From Azospirillum lipoferum (GTDB taxonomy: Bacteria > Pseudomonadota > Alphaproteobacteria > Azospirillales > Azospirillaceae): a stretch of 64,000 bases of DNA. Position numbers and translations under genes: made by a program. Below the pieces are notes generated by a model, which worked only from the letters and a program-made list of their open reading frames with translations, was not told where the DNA came from and ran no database searches. Within the stretch, counting starts at the first letter, position 1. Each line of letters opens with the position of its first letter. Below, in pieces: positions 50,951 through 59,759 of the stretch. The stretch covers positions 1-64,000 of the forward strand of contig NZ_JALJXJ010000010.1 in the NCBI RefSeq assembly GCF_024170005.1, written 5' to 3'.

Positions 50951-52621
50951 ATGGAGGACGGGGTTGCGCTGGCCGATGCCGAACGCCGGCTGAAAGCCTA
51001 TGTGGCGGCATTGTGGGGAGTCGATCCACCGCTGCGGCCTCTGGTGCAGGATGGCGACCCGGCGGCGATGCGGCCCCGTTTCGATGCCGACCTCGTCCGG
51101 CTGCCCGCGGTCTGGCCCGGCATGGATTTCTACCGCGCGGCGCTGGCCCATGTCGGGGCGCATCGGATGTTCTCGCAGCCCCGACCGGCGAGGGGGCTGA
51201 AGCCCCTGCTGACCATCGTCGTCTCGCTGGTCGAGGATGCGCGGGTGGAGCATCTGGCCATGCGCCGCCTGCCGGGACTGCGGCGGCTGTGGGCTCCCTT
51301 CCATCGGGTGGAGCCGTCGGCGTCGCTGATGGCGGCCGATCTGATGGAGCGGATTGCACGGGCCCTGTTCGACCCCGCATACCGGGACGGCAACGCCTGG
51401 GTCGACAGGGGGCAGCGCCTGTTCTTCGAGCGGCCGGACCGCTGGGACGACCCGGATTTCAGCCTGATGCTCGGCGGCATCCTCGCCGACGACCTCGGCA
51501 AGACGCGGGTCCAGATCAACGCCCGGGGGCACCGCGTCGAACCGCCCTATCGCGACGACAACAGCGGCCTCTGGCTGTACGACGCTCCACCGGAGCCGCC
51601 GCGCGATGCCGACGATCCGCTCGATGCGGTCCGGCCGGAGCGTATGGAGGCGGAGCAGAGCGACCGCCGCGACGGGCCGCCACAATCCCCGCCACAATCC
51701 CTGCCACGGCCAGCCCCGCTTGCCGTGGCGGATGCGGCTGCCATGCGACCGGTGGCGCGCCATCCGGAATGGGACCACCGCATCGGTCTGCATCGGCCCG
51801 ACTTCGTCCGGGTGGTGGAGTGCCTGCCGGAGCGGCGGCCAACGCCGGACGGACCTGCCGACCCGCGGCTGACGAACCGGGTACACGCCCTGGTCCGCCA
51901 CGCCGTCGTCGCGAGGCCGGAGCGGTGGCGGCGGCAACGGGAGGGCGACCACCTCGACATCGACGCCTGCATCGCGGCGGCCGTCGCCCGGCGCCACGGC
52001 CATGCTCCGGACATGCGGGTCTACCGGAGGGCGAGGCGCCGCGATCGCGACCTGTCCGTTCTGCTGCTGCTCGACGCCTCGCAGTCCACCAACGATCCGG
52101 CGGGAGACGGCACGGTGCTCGACCTCGAACGCCGGTCGGCCGACCTGCTGGCCGGTGCGCTGGCCGCGGCCGGCGACCGCTTCGCGCTTGCCGGCTTCCG
52201 GTCCGACGGGAGGGAGGCCGTGCAGTGGCTTCCGGTCAAGCGCTTCGGTGACACCTATGACGAGGCGGCGCGCGGTCGCCTTGCCGGGCTGGACGGGCGC
52301 TGGTCGACGCGGATGGGGGCGGCGATCCGCCATGCCGGTTCGCTGCTCGCCGGCCAGCCGACGCTTCGCCGCCTGCTGCTGCTGGTCACCGATGGCGAGC
52401 CGTCCGACATCGACTGCCCCGATCCGCGCCATCTGGTGGAGGATGCCCGCAAGGCGGTGCAGGAGCTGGCCGGCCGGGGCATCGACGTGGTCTGCGTGGC
52501 GCTGGGCGGTGATCCCGGGACGCACCATCGAATCTTTGGCCGGCGCAACGTGCTGCCGGTCGGCCGGGTGGAGCGGTTGCCGGAGCTGCTGCCGGCCGTG
52601 TACGCCAAGCTGACCGGGTGA
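50951..52621 (+). CDS. VWA-domain protein (CbbO/NorD-like)
   Basis: 556 aa. The N-terminal 350 residues are helical with an HxxEx-rich CbbO/NorD character (LTIVVSLVEDARVEHLAM). The C-terminal third is a VWA domain with the MIDAS motif LLLLDASQSTND near residue 375 and VTDGEPSDID near 480. Forms a complex with its CbbQ partner in known systems. A proline- and charge-rich linker with a short Q/P-S repeat lies near residues 235-255. Confidence 0.87.
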   Translation: MEDGVALADAERRLKAYVAALWGVDPPLRPLVQDGDPAAMRPRFDADLVRLPAVWPGMDFYRAALAHVGAHRMFSQPRPARGLKPLLTIVVSLVEDARVEHLAMRRLPGLRRLWAPFHRVEPSASLMAADLMERIARALFDPAYRDGNAWVDRGQRLFFERPDRWDDPDFSLMLGGILADDLGKTRVQINARGHRVEPPYRDDNSGLWLYDAPPEPPRDADDPLDAVRPERMEAEQSDRRDGPPQSPPQSLPRPAPLAVADAAAMRPVARHPEWDHRIGLHRPDFVRVVECLPERRPTPDGPADPRLTNRVHALVRHAVVARPERWRRQREGDHLDIDACIAAAVARRHGHAPDMRVYRRARRRDRDLSVLLLLDASQSTNDPAGDGTVLDLERRSADLLAGALAAAGDRFALAGFRSDGREAVQWLPVKRFGDTYDEAARGRLAGLDGRWSTRMGAAIRHAGSLLAGQPTLRRLLLLVTDGEPSDIDCPDPRHLVEDARKAVQELAGRGIDVVCVALGGDPGTHHRIFGRRNVLPVGRVERLPELLPAVYAKLTG

Positions 52622-52659
52622 GATTCCCGGAGGCCACCATCCATTTACCGGCCGTCCAT

Positions 52660-53604
52660 TTACCGGCCATTCAGTGCCCGCACCGCCATCGCGGCGGCGG
52701 CGGCCCGGTTCTCGACGCCGAGCTTCGCATAGATCTGCTCCAGATGCTTGTCGACCGTGCGCGGGCTGAGGCCGAGGATTTCGGCGATGTCGCGGTTCGG
52801 CTTGCCATTGGCGACCCACATCAGCACCTCCGCCTCGCGCGGGGTCAGGGACAGCTTGTCCTTCAGCAGCCTGTCCTCGCCGGCACCGGATTCCTCGGCC
52901 AACTGCAGCAGGATCTCGTCGGGGCCGGTCTGACCGACCGGGCTGAGGCGCAGGCGGCGGCCGTCGGCAAGGGTGGCGATCACCACGCTGTCGGGCTTGC
53001 GCCCGGCGCCGCCGGCCTGACGGTCCGCCAGCCAGCGGCGCGCCTCCTCCGGCAGCGAGACGCCGGTGGCGTGGCCATCGGCGGCGGAGGGGCCGAAGGC
53101 GGCCTCCAGCATGCGGGTGGTCTGCGGCGTGCACCACAACACCTCGCCCCGGTGGTTGGCGGCCAGCAGGGTGCGGCCGGTGACGTCCAGCGCCGCCCGC
53201 GTGCTCTGGGCGACACGGGCGTTGGCGAGATGGGCGTACATGCGGGCGATCAGCGTTTCGGCGACGATCGGCTTGGTGACGTAGTCGACCCCGCCGGCGG
53301 CGAAGCCCTTCAGGATATGCTCCGTCTCGGTCAGGCCGGTCATGAAGATGACGGGGACATGGGCGACCTGGCTGCTGCGCTTCAGCTGGCGGCAGGTTTC
53401 AAAGCCGTCCAGCCCCGGCATGATGGCGTCCATCAGGATCACGTCGGGGGTCACCTGTTCCAGCAGGGCCAGCGCCTTGCGGCCGTCCAGCGCCACCAGC
53501 ACGGTCACCCCGGCCTCTTCCAGCGCGTCGGTCAGGAAGCTGAGGGCTTCGGGCGAATCGTCGACGACGAGGACGACGTCACGCGGTCTGGTTACGGATT
53601 TCAT
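52660..53604 (-). CDS. response regulator with LuxR-type output
   Basis: 314 aa from ATG 53604; another in-frame ATG at 53634 is also possible. Receiver domain with acidic pocket VVDDS, phosphoacceptor Asp59 (VILMDAIMPG) and Lys in VTKPI; a PAS-like middle (GEVLWCTPQTTRMLEAAFG) and a LuxR helix-turn-helix (LTPREAEVLMWVANGKPNRDIAEILGLSPRTVDKHL) at the end. Its start overlaps the kinase gene by 26 nt. Likely reads the state of the upstream permease-kinase and binds the TACG palindromes. Confidence 0.92.
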   Translation of the reverse strand: MKSVTRPRDVVLVVDDSPEALSFLTDALEEAGVTVLVALDGRKALALLEQVTPDVILMDAIMPGLDGFETCRQLKRSSQVAHVPVIFMTGLTETEHILKGFAAGGVDYVTKPIVAETLIARMYAHLANARVAQSTRAALDVTGRTLLAANHRGEVLWCTPQTTRMLEAAFGPSAADGHATGVSLPEEARRWLADRQAGGAGRKPDSVVIATLADGRRLRLSPVGQTGPDEILLQLAEESGAGEDRLLKDKLSLTPREAEVLMWVANGKPNRDIAEILGLSPRTVDKHLEQIYAKLGVENRAAAAAMAVRALNGR

Positions 53605-56600
53605 CGTCATGGCTGGCATCATCATGGCTGTCATCGCGGTACACCGCCTCCAGCGCGGCCATATACTGGTTCAGGTCGTAATTGCTGACGAGCGTCCGCA
53701 TGCGGCCGACGAAGCGCTCCAGCTCCGGATGGGCGGCGGCGATCTCGGCCAGCTTGGCCTGCATGCCGCGGACATAGCCGATGCGGCCCAGATGGATCAG
53801 CTCGGCGATGTGGTGCTGCGGCGGCAGTTCGGACGCGGCGAAGTCCGGCGGGCCGTCGTCGGTGCCGGCGGGCGTCTCATACTCCCAGTCGATGCCGCGC
53901 AGCCGGCCGATGCAGGCCAGCAGCTTCGGGATGGAGACCGGCTTGGCAACGAAGCCGTCATGCGGTAGGCCGCCGTCGGCGCCGGTCCCGACCCCCGGCC
54001 CGTTGGCGGGACGGTCCTCCCGCGTGTCGGCGGACACCAGGACGATGGTGGTGTCGCCATGGCCGGAGGCGCGCAGGCGCCTTGCCACCTCAAGCCCGTT
54101 CATGCCGGGCATGGAGATGTCGAGCAGCAGGATGTCCGGCCGGTGCAGCTCCGCCATGGTGAGGCAGGTCGGGCCGTCGGTCGCCTTGAAGACGGTGAAG
54201 CCAAGCTCGGCCAGCAGATCGGCCAGCAGGTTGCGGTGGGCGAGGTCGTCATCGGTGACCAGCACGGTCAGGCGCCGCCCGCGATAGCCGCGGATCGGAA
54301 GATCGGGCTGGGATGAGGCGGTGGAGAGCATCGCCGCGGACATCATCAGCCGCACCCGGAACAGGCTGCCGGTGCCGAGCGTGCTGGTCACGGTGATCTC
54401 GCCGCCCATCACTTCGGTCAGCAGCTTGGTGATGGTCAGGCCGAGTCCCATGCCGGGCACCATCGGATTGGCGGCCGAGCCGCGCTCGAAGGGCTGGAAG
54501 ATACGCTCCAGATCGGCCGCGGCGATGCCGGGACCGGTGTCCTCGACCTCGAACTCGGCGATCTGGCTGCGGTGGCGCACGCGCAGGCAGACGGTACCGC
54601 TGTCGGTGAACTTGATGGCGTTGGACAGCAGGTTGATCAGGATCTGGCGGATGCGGCCCTCGTCGGTGAAGACCACCGGCGGCAGATCCTCCGGCGCCTC
54701 GAAGCGGAAGGCGATGCCCTTGGCCTCCGCCTGAAGGCGGAACATGCCGACGAGCTGGTCGAGGAGGTCGCCGAAGCGCACCTCTGCCCGGTTCAGCTGC
54801 AGCCGGCCGCTCTCGATCTTCGACACGTCGAGCAGCCCGTCGAGCAGTCCGGACAGATGCTCGGCGCTGCGGCGGATGACGCGCACCGCATCCACCCGGT
54901 GCGGCGGCATGGCCGGATCGCGCTCCAGCATCTGTGAATAGCCGAAGATGGCGCTCAGGGGCGTGCGGAACTCGTGGCCGATGCCGACCAGATAGCGGCT
55001 CTTGGCGAGGTTCGCCGCCTCTGCCGCCTCCTTCGCCTTCTGAAGCTGGGCGTCGGTGCGCTCATGTGCTTCGATCTCCTGCATCAGCAGGGCGGTCTGC
55101 TTCTGCGTCTCCTCCTGCGCCACCTTCCGGCTTTCGCGGGCCAGCACGAACAGCCAGGTGGCGACGCCGGCCACGATCATCAGGATGAAGAAGACCTTCC
55201 ACAGTGTACTGCGGATCAGCGCCTGCGCCTCGGCATTGACGGAGGCGACCTCGACATAGACCAGCGACAGCACGGCGCCGACCGCCAGCGCCAGCATCAG
55301 CAGGACGCCCAGATAATGGCCGAGCCGGGCTTTCAGCGCTGTCGCGGCCCGCGGCGGCAGGACGGCATCGAGCGCGTGCCGCAGCTGCACGCCGAGCCGG
55401 GCGTCGCGCTTGCAGCCGTCGCCGCAACGGGCGTCCAGCGAGCAGCAGAGCGAGCAGATCGCCCCGGCATAGACCGGGCAGAAGGCCATGTCCTCCGGCT
55501 CGAAGGCATGCTGGCAGATGCGGCAGCGGATCGCCTCCTCGCCGTTCCAGTCCTCGAAGGGGCGGCGGGCGATGTAGTAGCGGCCACGGGTCGCCCAGGC
55601 GATGGCGGGGGCGGCGAGAAAGGCGGCGGCGAAGGCGAGGAAGGGGGCGCAGACCTTCAGGGTCGTCCCCAGCCCGCCCAGGAAGGCCAGCATCGACAGC
55701 ACCGTCGCCAGCAGCATGGCGCCGACGCCGACCGGGTTGATGTCGTAGAGATGGGCGCGCTTGAACTCGACATGGCGCGGGCTGAGGCCGAGCGGCTTGT
55801 TCACCACCAGATCGGCGACCAGCGCCCCGATCCAGGAGGCGGCGACGCTGGAATAGAGCCCGAGCACCGGCTCCAGCGTCTTGTAGATGCCGAGTTCCAT
55901 CAGCATCAGGCCGATGACGACGTTGAACACCACCCACACCACCCGTCCGGGATGGCTGTGGGTCAGGCGCGAGAAGAAGTTCGACCAGGCGATGGAGCCG
56001 GCATAGGTGTTGGTGACGTTGATCTTCAGCTGCGACAGCACGACGAACAGGCCGGTGAGGCCCAGCGCCAGCTGCGGCGACGGCGTCACATATTGAAAGG
56101 CGACGAGGTACATCCGCGTCGGCTCCGCCGCCAGCTCCAGCGGCACGGCGTTCTGGAGCGCCAGCACCACCAGGAAGGATCCGAGCAGAAGCTTGATCGT
56201 GCCGATGACGATCCAGCCTGGCCCGGCCGCCACCAGCGCCGCCCACCAGCCGAGCCGTTTGCGACCTTTCGCGTCGGGATCGTAGGGCAGGAAGCGGATG
56301 AAATCGACCTGCTCGCCGATCTGCGCCAGCAGCGAGAACACCACCGACGCCGCCGCGCCGAACAGCATCGGGTCGAAGCCGCCGCCCCCGCCGGCGCCTG
56401 TGTCCGATGCCCGGCCGGGGAAGCGGGTCCAGGCGGCAAAGGCCTCGTCGTCCTGAACGGCGATGAACAGGAAGGGCAGGGCGTGAAGCGCCAGCCAAAG
56501 CGGCTGGGTCCACAGCTGGAGGCGGCTGATGACGGTGAAGCCGTAGGCGACCAGCGGAATGACCAGAAGCGAGCTGACGACGTAGCCGGCGGCCAGCGGC

Positions 56601-57049
56601 AGGCCGAAGACCATCTCCAGCGCCGTGGCCATGATCGCCGCCTCGATGGCGAAGAAGATGAAGGTGAAGGAGGCGTAGATCAGCGACGTGATGGTGGAGC
56701 CGATATAGCCGAAGCCGGCGCCCCGCGTCAGCAGATCCATGTCCACGCCGTAGCGGCTGGCGTAATAGCTGATGGGCAGCGCGCTGGCGAAGATCAGGAT
56801 GGCGGCGGTCAGGATGGCGAAGAGCGCATTGGTGAAGCCGTAATTCAGCGTGATGGCCCCGCCGATGGCCTCCAGCGCCAGGAAGGAGATCGAGCCGAGT
56901 GCGGTGTTGGCGACGCGCGACGGCGACCAGCGACGCGCCTTGCGCGCGGTGAAGCGCAGCGCGTAATCCTCCAGCGTCTGGTTGGCGACACACCTGTTGT
57001 AGGTCCGCCGGACCGCGATCACCCTCTGGCGCCCCGCCGTCGGCCCCAT
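53579..57049 (-). CDS. NCS1-type permease fused to a hybrid histidine kinase
   Basis: 1156 aa. Residues about 25-490: a twelve-helix NCS1 (cytosine/purine/allantoin) permease-like domain with helices starting at VANTALGSISFLALEAIGGAITLNYGF and a KINVTNTYAGSIAWSNF core. Residues 509-546: a cysteine cluster (CRICQH...CPVYAGAICSLCCSLDARCGDGC) resembling a zinc ribbon. Two more helices at about 577-640. HisKA at about 675-745 with His692 (GIGHEFRTPLSA). HATPase at about 790-905. Receiver at about 928-1055 with Asp977. A helical tail follows. The transporter part probably senses a nitrogen compound. Transcribed away from urtA. Confidence 0.92.
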   Translation of the reverse strand: MGPTAGRQRVIAVRRTYNRCVANQTLEDYALRFTARKARRWSPSRVANTALGSISFLALEAIGGAITLNYGFTNALFAILTAAILIFASALPISYYASRYGVDMDLLTRGAGFGYIGSTITSLIYASFTFIFFAIEAAIMATALEMVFGLPLAAGYVVSSLLVIPLVAYGFTVISRLQLWTQPLWLALHALPFLFIAVQDDEAFAAWTRFPGRASDTGAGGGGGFDPMLFGAAASVVFSLLAQIGEQVDFIRFLPYDPDAKGRKRLGWWAALVAAGPGWIVIGTIKLLLGSFLVVLALQNAVPLELAAEPTRMYLVAFQYVTPSPQLALGLTGLFVVLSQLKINVTNTYAGSIAWSNFFSRLTHSHPGRVVWVVFNVVIGLMLMELGIYKTLEPVLGLYSSVAASWIGALVADLVVNKPLGLSPRHVEFKRAHLYDINPVGVGAMLLATVLSMLAFLGGLGTTLKVCAPFLAFAAAFLAAPAIAWATRGRYYIARRPFEDWNGEEAIRCRICQHAFEPEDMAFCPVYAGAICSLCCSLDARCGDGCKRDARLGVQLRHALDAVLPPRAATALKARLGHYLGVLLMLALAVGAVLSLVYVEVASVNAEAQALIRSTLWKVFFILMIVAGVATWLFVLARESRKVAQEETQKQTALLMQEIEAHERTDAQLQKAKEAAEAANLAKSRYLVGIGHEFRTPLSAIFGYSQMLERDPAMPPHRVDAVRVIRRSAEHLSGLLDGLLDVSKIESGRLQLNRAEVRFGDLLDQLVGMFRLQAEAKGIAFRFEAPEDLPPVVFTDEGRIRQILINLLSNAIKFTDSGTVCLRVRHRSQIAEFEVEDTGPGIAAADLERIFQPFERGSAANPMVPGMGLGLTITKLLTEVMGGEITVTSTLGTGSLFRVRLMMSAAMLSTASSQPDLPIRGYRGRRLTVLVTDDDLAHRNLLADLLAELGFTVFKATDGPTCLTMAELHRPDILLLDISMPGMNGLEVARRLRASGHGDTTIVLVSADTREDRPANGPGVGTGADGGLPHDGFVAKPVSIPKLLACIGRLRGIDWEYETPAGTDDGPPDFAASELPPQHHIAELIHLGRIGYVRGMQAKLAEIAAAHPELERFVGRMRTLVSNYDLNQYMAALEAVYRDDSHDDASHDDEIRNQTA

Positions 57050-57455
57050 TCGCCCTCCCTGAAATCGGTTAGTGTAACAGATTGTTTAAGATTTCCTCTT
57101 TTTGGTCGTGCTCATAGTAAAGCTCGCTCCTCTGTCAGTCTGTCATAAATAAAGTGGTCGAACAACAAAGCCTGAGGGTCGGTATATTCTGCGAGAGAAC
57201 ACGAAGGCGTCACTCGCTTTTGGGTGGTTGCGAGCGCCGGATCGAATTCAGACTCCTGCAATTTTATAACGATTTGCCGTCCGCCACCCCTATACGCAAA
57301 TCCACGTATTGCTGCACCGCACCGTTCGGCCAACCATCGGGCCGTCCTGTCGCGGATGGTTCCGCCAACTCCCCCGAAAAAATGCCTTTCAAAACAGCCG
57401 TCCCCGGTTGCGGACGGTCTTTGCAGGGCGACAACGGCCAACATCAGGAGGTTTC
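57050..57455. other. divergent control region of the permease-kinase and urtA
   Basis: 406 nt with no gene. Contains the TACG palindrome at 57292-57307 and, at its right end, an AGGAGG ribosome site 6-7 nt before urtA. I looked for a sigma-54 -24/-12 pair (TGGCAC...TTGC) and found no good match. AT-rich near 57060-57110, likely the kinase promoter. Confidence 0.5.
57292..57307. promoter_or_regulatory. TACG-N8-CGTA palindrome upstream of urtA
   Basis: TACG (57292-57295), eight nt, CGTA (57304-57307), followed by TT as in the amiE site; 149 nt before the urtA start. Positions 8, 11 and 13 of the two 18-mers also agree. Probable binding site for the LuxR-type response regulator of this region. 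Confidence 0.6.
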
Positions 57456-58727
57456 ATGTCCTCGGACAAGATCGATGCGGACAAGCTCACCAGCTTGCCT
57501 TCGCCGCTCCGCCGCAAGCTCCTCCTCGGCATGGCGGCGCTGCCGGCCGTCGGCCTGCTGCCGCGCGGCGCGCTGGCCCAGGCGCTGCCGACCGACGCCG
57601 TCAACACCACGAAGCTGGCAGTCACCGACAGCACGGTGAAGGTCGGCATCCTGCACTCCACCACCGGCACCATGGCGATCTCGGAGACCGGGTCGGTGCA
57701 GGCCGAGAAGCTGGCCATCGCCCAGATCAACGAGATGGGCGGCGTGCTGGGCCGCAAGATCGAGGTCATCCAGGAGGACGGCGCCAGCGACTGGCCGACC
57801 TTCGCCGAGAAGGCGCGCAAGCTGCTGGTCGAGGACAAGGTGGCGGCGGTGTTCGGCTGCTGGACCTCGGCGTCGCGCAAGGCGGTGCTGCCGGTGTTCG
57901 AGCAGTATAACGGCATGCTCTATTACCCGACCTTCTACGAAGGGCTGGAGCAGTCGAAGAACGTCATCTACACCGGGCAGGAAGCCACCCAGCAGATCCT
58001 GGCAGGTCTGGACTGGGTGACGAAGGAGAAGGGGGCGAAGAGCTTCTTCCTGATCGGCTCCGACTATATCTGGCCGCGCACCTCCAACAAGATCGCCCGC
58101 AAGCACATCGAGATGCATGGACAGAAGGTGGTCGGCGAGGAATATTTCCCGCTCGGCCACACCCAGTTCAATTCGGTCATCAACAAGATCAAGCTGACCA
58201 AGCCGGACGTGATCTATGCCTCCGTCGTCGGCGGGTCGAACGTCGCCTTCTACAAGCAGCTGAAGGCCGCCGGCATCGACCTGAACAAGCAGGTGCTGAT
58301 GACCATCTCCGTCACCGAGGACGAGATGCTGGGCATCGGCGGCGAGAACATCGCCGGCGCCTATGCCTGCATGAAGTATTTCCAGTCGCTGAAGAACCCC
58401 AACAACGAGAAGTTCGTCGCCGCCTTCAAGAAGATGTGGGGCGGGGAGAGCGTGATCGGCGACGTCACCCAGGCCGGATATCTCGGCCCCTGGCTGTGGA
58501 AGCTGACGGCGGAGAAGGCCAAGAGCTTCGACATCGACAAGATCGCCGCCGCGTCGGCCGGCATCGAGTTCACCGGTGCGCCGGAAGGCTATGTCCGCAT
58601 CCATGAGAACCATCACCTGTGGAGCAAGACGCGCGTCGGCCGCGCCCGCACCGACGGCCAGTTCGACGTCGTCTTCGAGACCGCCGACCTGATCGAGCCG
58701 AACCCGTTCCCCAAGGGCTACCAGTAA
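57456..58727 (+). CDS. urtA: urea/short-chain amide ABC transporter substrate-binding protein
   Basis: 423 aa from ATG 57456. A Tat-like signal (RRKLLLGMAALPAVGLLPRGALAQ) precedes the UrtA-type domain: VKVGILHSTTGTMAISETG, GVLGRKIEVIQEDGASDWPTFAEKARKLL and FGCWTSASRKAVLPVFE. These are features of urea (UrtA) and formamide (FmdD) binding proteins, and also of the cytoplasmic amide sensor AmiC. With amiE in the locus, amides are as likely as urea. Confidence 0.9.
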   Translation: MSSDKIDADKLTSLPSPLRRKLLLGMAALPAVGLLPRGALAQALPTDAVNTTKLAVTDSTVKVGILHSTTGTMAISETGSVQAEKLAIAQINEMGGVLGRKIEVIQEDGASDWPTFAEKARKLLVEDKVAAVFGCWTSASRKAVLPVFEQYNGMLYYPTFYEGLEQSKNVIYTGQEATQQILAGLDWVTKEKGAKSFFLIGSDYIWPRTSNKIARKHIEMHGQKVVGEEYFPLGHTQFNSVINKIKLTKPDVIYASVVGGSNVAFYKQLKAAGIDLNKQVLMTISVTEDEMLGIGGENIAGAYACMKYFQSLKNPNNEKFVAAFKKMWGGESVIGDVTQAGYLGPWLWKLTAEKAKSFDIDKIAAASAGIEFTGAPEGYVRIHENHHLWSKTRVGRARTDGQFDVVFETADLIEPNPFPKGYQ

Positions 58728-58747
58728 GGGGCGGCGGGGCCGGACCT

Positions 58748-58798
58748 GCCCCCGCTCCGGCCTTTCCCCGTCCAACGGCGGCGGGCCGGAGCGGGGGC
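58748..58798 (+). repeat. 15-bp perfect hairpin between urtA and urtB
   Basis: GCCCCCGCTCCGGCC (58748-58762) and GGCCGGAGCGGGGGC (58784-58798) are exactly complementary, separated by 21 nt. No U-tract; urtB begins 23 nt later. The longest of three such hairpins after binding-protein genes in this window. Confidence 0.7.
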
Positions 58799-58820
58799 CT
58801 CTCTGACGGGAGTTCCCATC

Positions 58821-59747
58821 ATGTTCGAAGGCTACAGTCTGGCCGAACTCGGCTCGATCTTTGCGATGCAGGGATTCGCGGGGCTCATCCTGTTTTCCGT
58901 TTTCGTGCTGATGGCGCTGGGCCTCGCCATCATCTTCGGGCAGATGGGCGTCATCAACATGGCGCACGGGGAGTTCATGATCCTCGGCGCCTATGTGACC
59001 TATCTCTGCTCCAGCTTCATCTCCACCTACGCACCGGCCCTGTTCCCGGCCTATTTCTTCATCGCCATGGCGCTGGCCTTCCTCGCCAGCGGGGCGCTGG
59101 GCATGCTGGTCGAATGGGGGATGATCCGCTTCCTCTACCGCCGCCCGCTCGACACGCTGCTGGCGACCTGGGGATTGAGCCTGATCCTCCAGCAGATCTT
59201 CCGCTCGGTCTTCGGCGCGCGCGAGGTCGGCGTGGTGCTGCCCGACTGGCTGATGGGATCGGTCGCCGTCACCGACACCATCGAGGTGCCGATCAACGGC
59301 CTGTTCGTCATGGGCCTGACCATCGCCATCACCGTCGTGATCTATGCCGTGATGTTCCGCTCGCGCTGGGGCCAGGGCGTGCGGGCGGTGATGCAGAACC
59401 GGGTGATGGCCGGCGCCGTCGGCATCAATACCGAGAAGGTCGACCGCTACACCTTCGGGCTCGGCTGCGGCATCGCCGGGGTGGCGGGCAGCGCCTTCAC
59501 CATGGTGGGGTCCACCGGGCCGACCTCGGGCCAGCTCTACATCGTCGACACCTTCCTGGTCGTGGTGTTCGGCGGCGCCCAGAGCCTGATCGGCACCATC
59601 GCGTCGGCCTTCACGATCAGCCAGGCGCAGTCGACGCTGGAGTTCTTCCTCAGCGGCTCGACCGCCAAGGTGCTGACGCTGCTGACCGTCGTCGTGATCC
59701 TGATGCTGCGCCCGCAGGGCCTGTTCGTCCTCAAAGTCCGCCGCTGA
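58821..59747 (+). CDS. urtB: urea/amide ABC permease
   Basis: 308 aa LivH-type permease. MALGLAIIFGQMGVINMAHGEFMILGAYVTYL is the conserved N-terminal region; the coupling loop reads VRAVMQNRVMAGAVGINTEKVDRYTFGLG. UrtB proteins of many bacteria carry an additional N-terminal periplasmic domain (about 520 aa total); this one is the short form, as in FmdE-like permeases. Supports an amide-type importer. Confidence 0.87.
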   Translation: MFEGYSLAELGSIFAMQGFAGLILFSVFVLMALGLAIIFGQMGVINMAHGEFMILGAYVTYLCSSFISTYAPALFPAYFFIAMALAFLASGALGMLVEWGMIRFLYRRPLDTLLATWGLSLILQQIFRSVFGAREVGVVLPDWLMGSVAVTDTIEVPINGLFVMGLTIAITVVIYAVMFRSRWGQGVRAVMQNRVMAGAVGINTEKVDRYTFGLGCGIAGVAGSAFTMVGSTGPTSGQLYIVDTFLVVVFGGAQSLIGTIASAFTISQAQSTLEFFLSGSTAKVLTLLTVVVILMLRPQGLFVLKVRR

Positions 59748-59759
59748 GGAGCCAATCCC

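Noticed and set aside
49058..53137. Long minus-strand frame (over 1300 codons) opposite amiE and the ATPase/VWA genes
   Set aside because: Shadow frame with no motifs; the plus-strand genes have exact catalytic residues and ribosome sites.
57050..57455. Sigma-54 promoter expected before a nitrogen-source importer
   Set aside because: No TGGCAC-N5-TTGC-like pair was found by eye.
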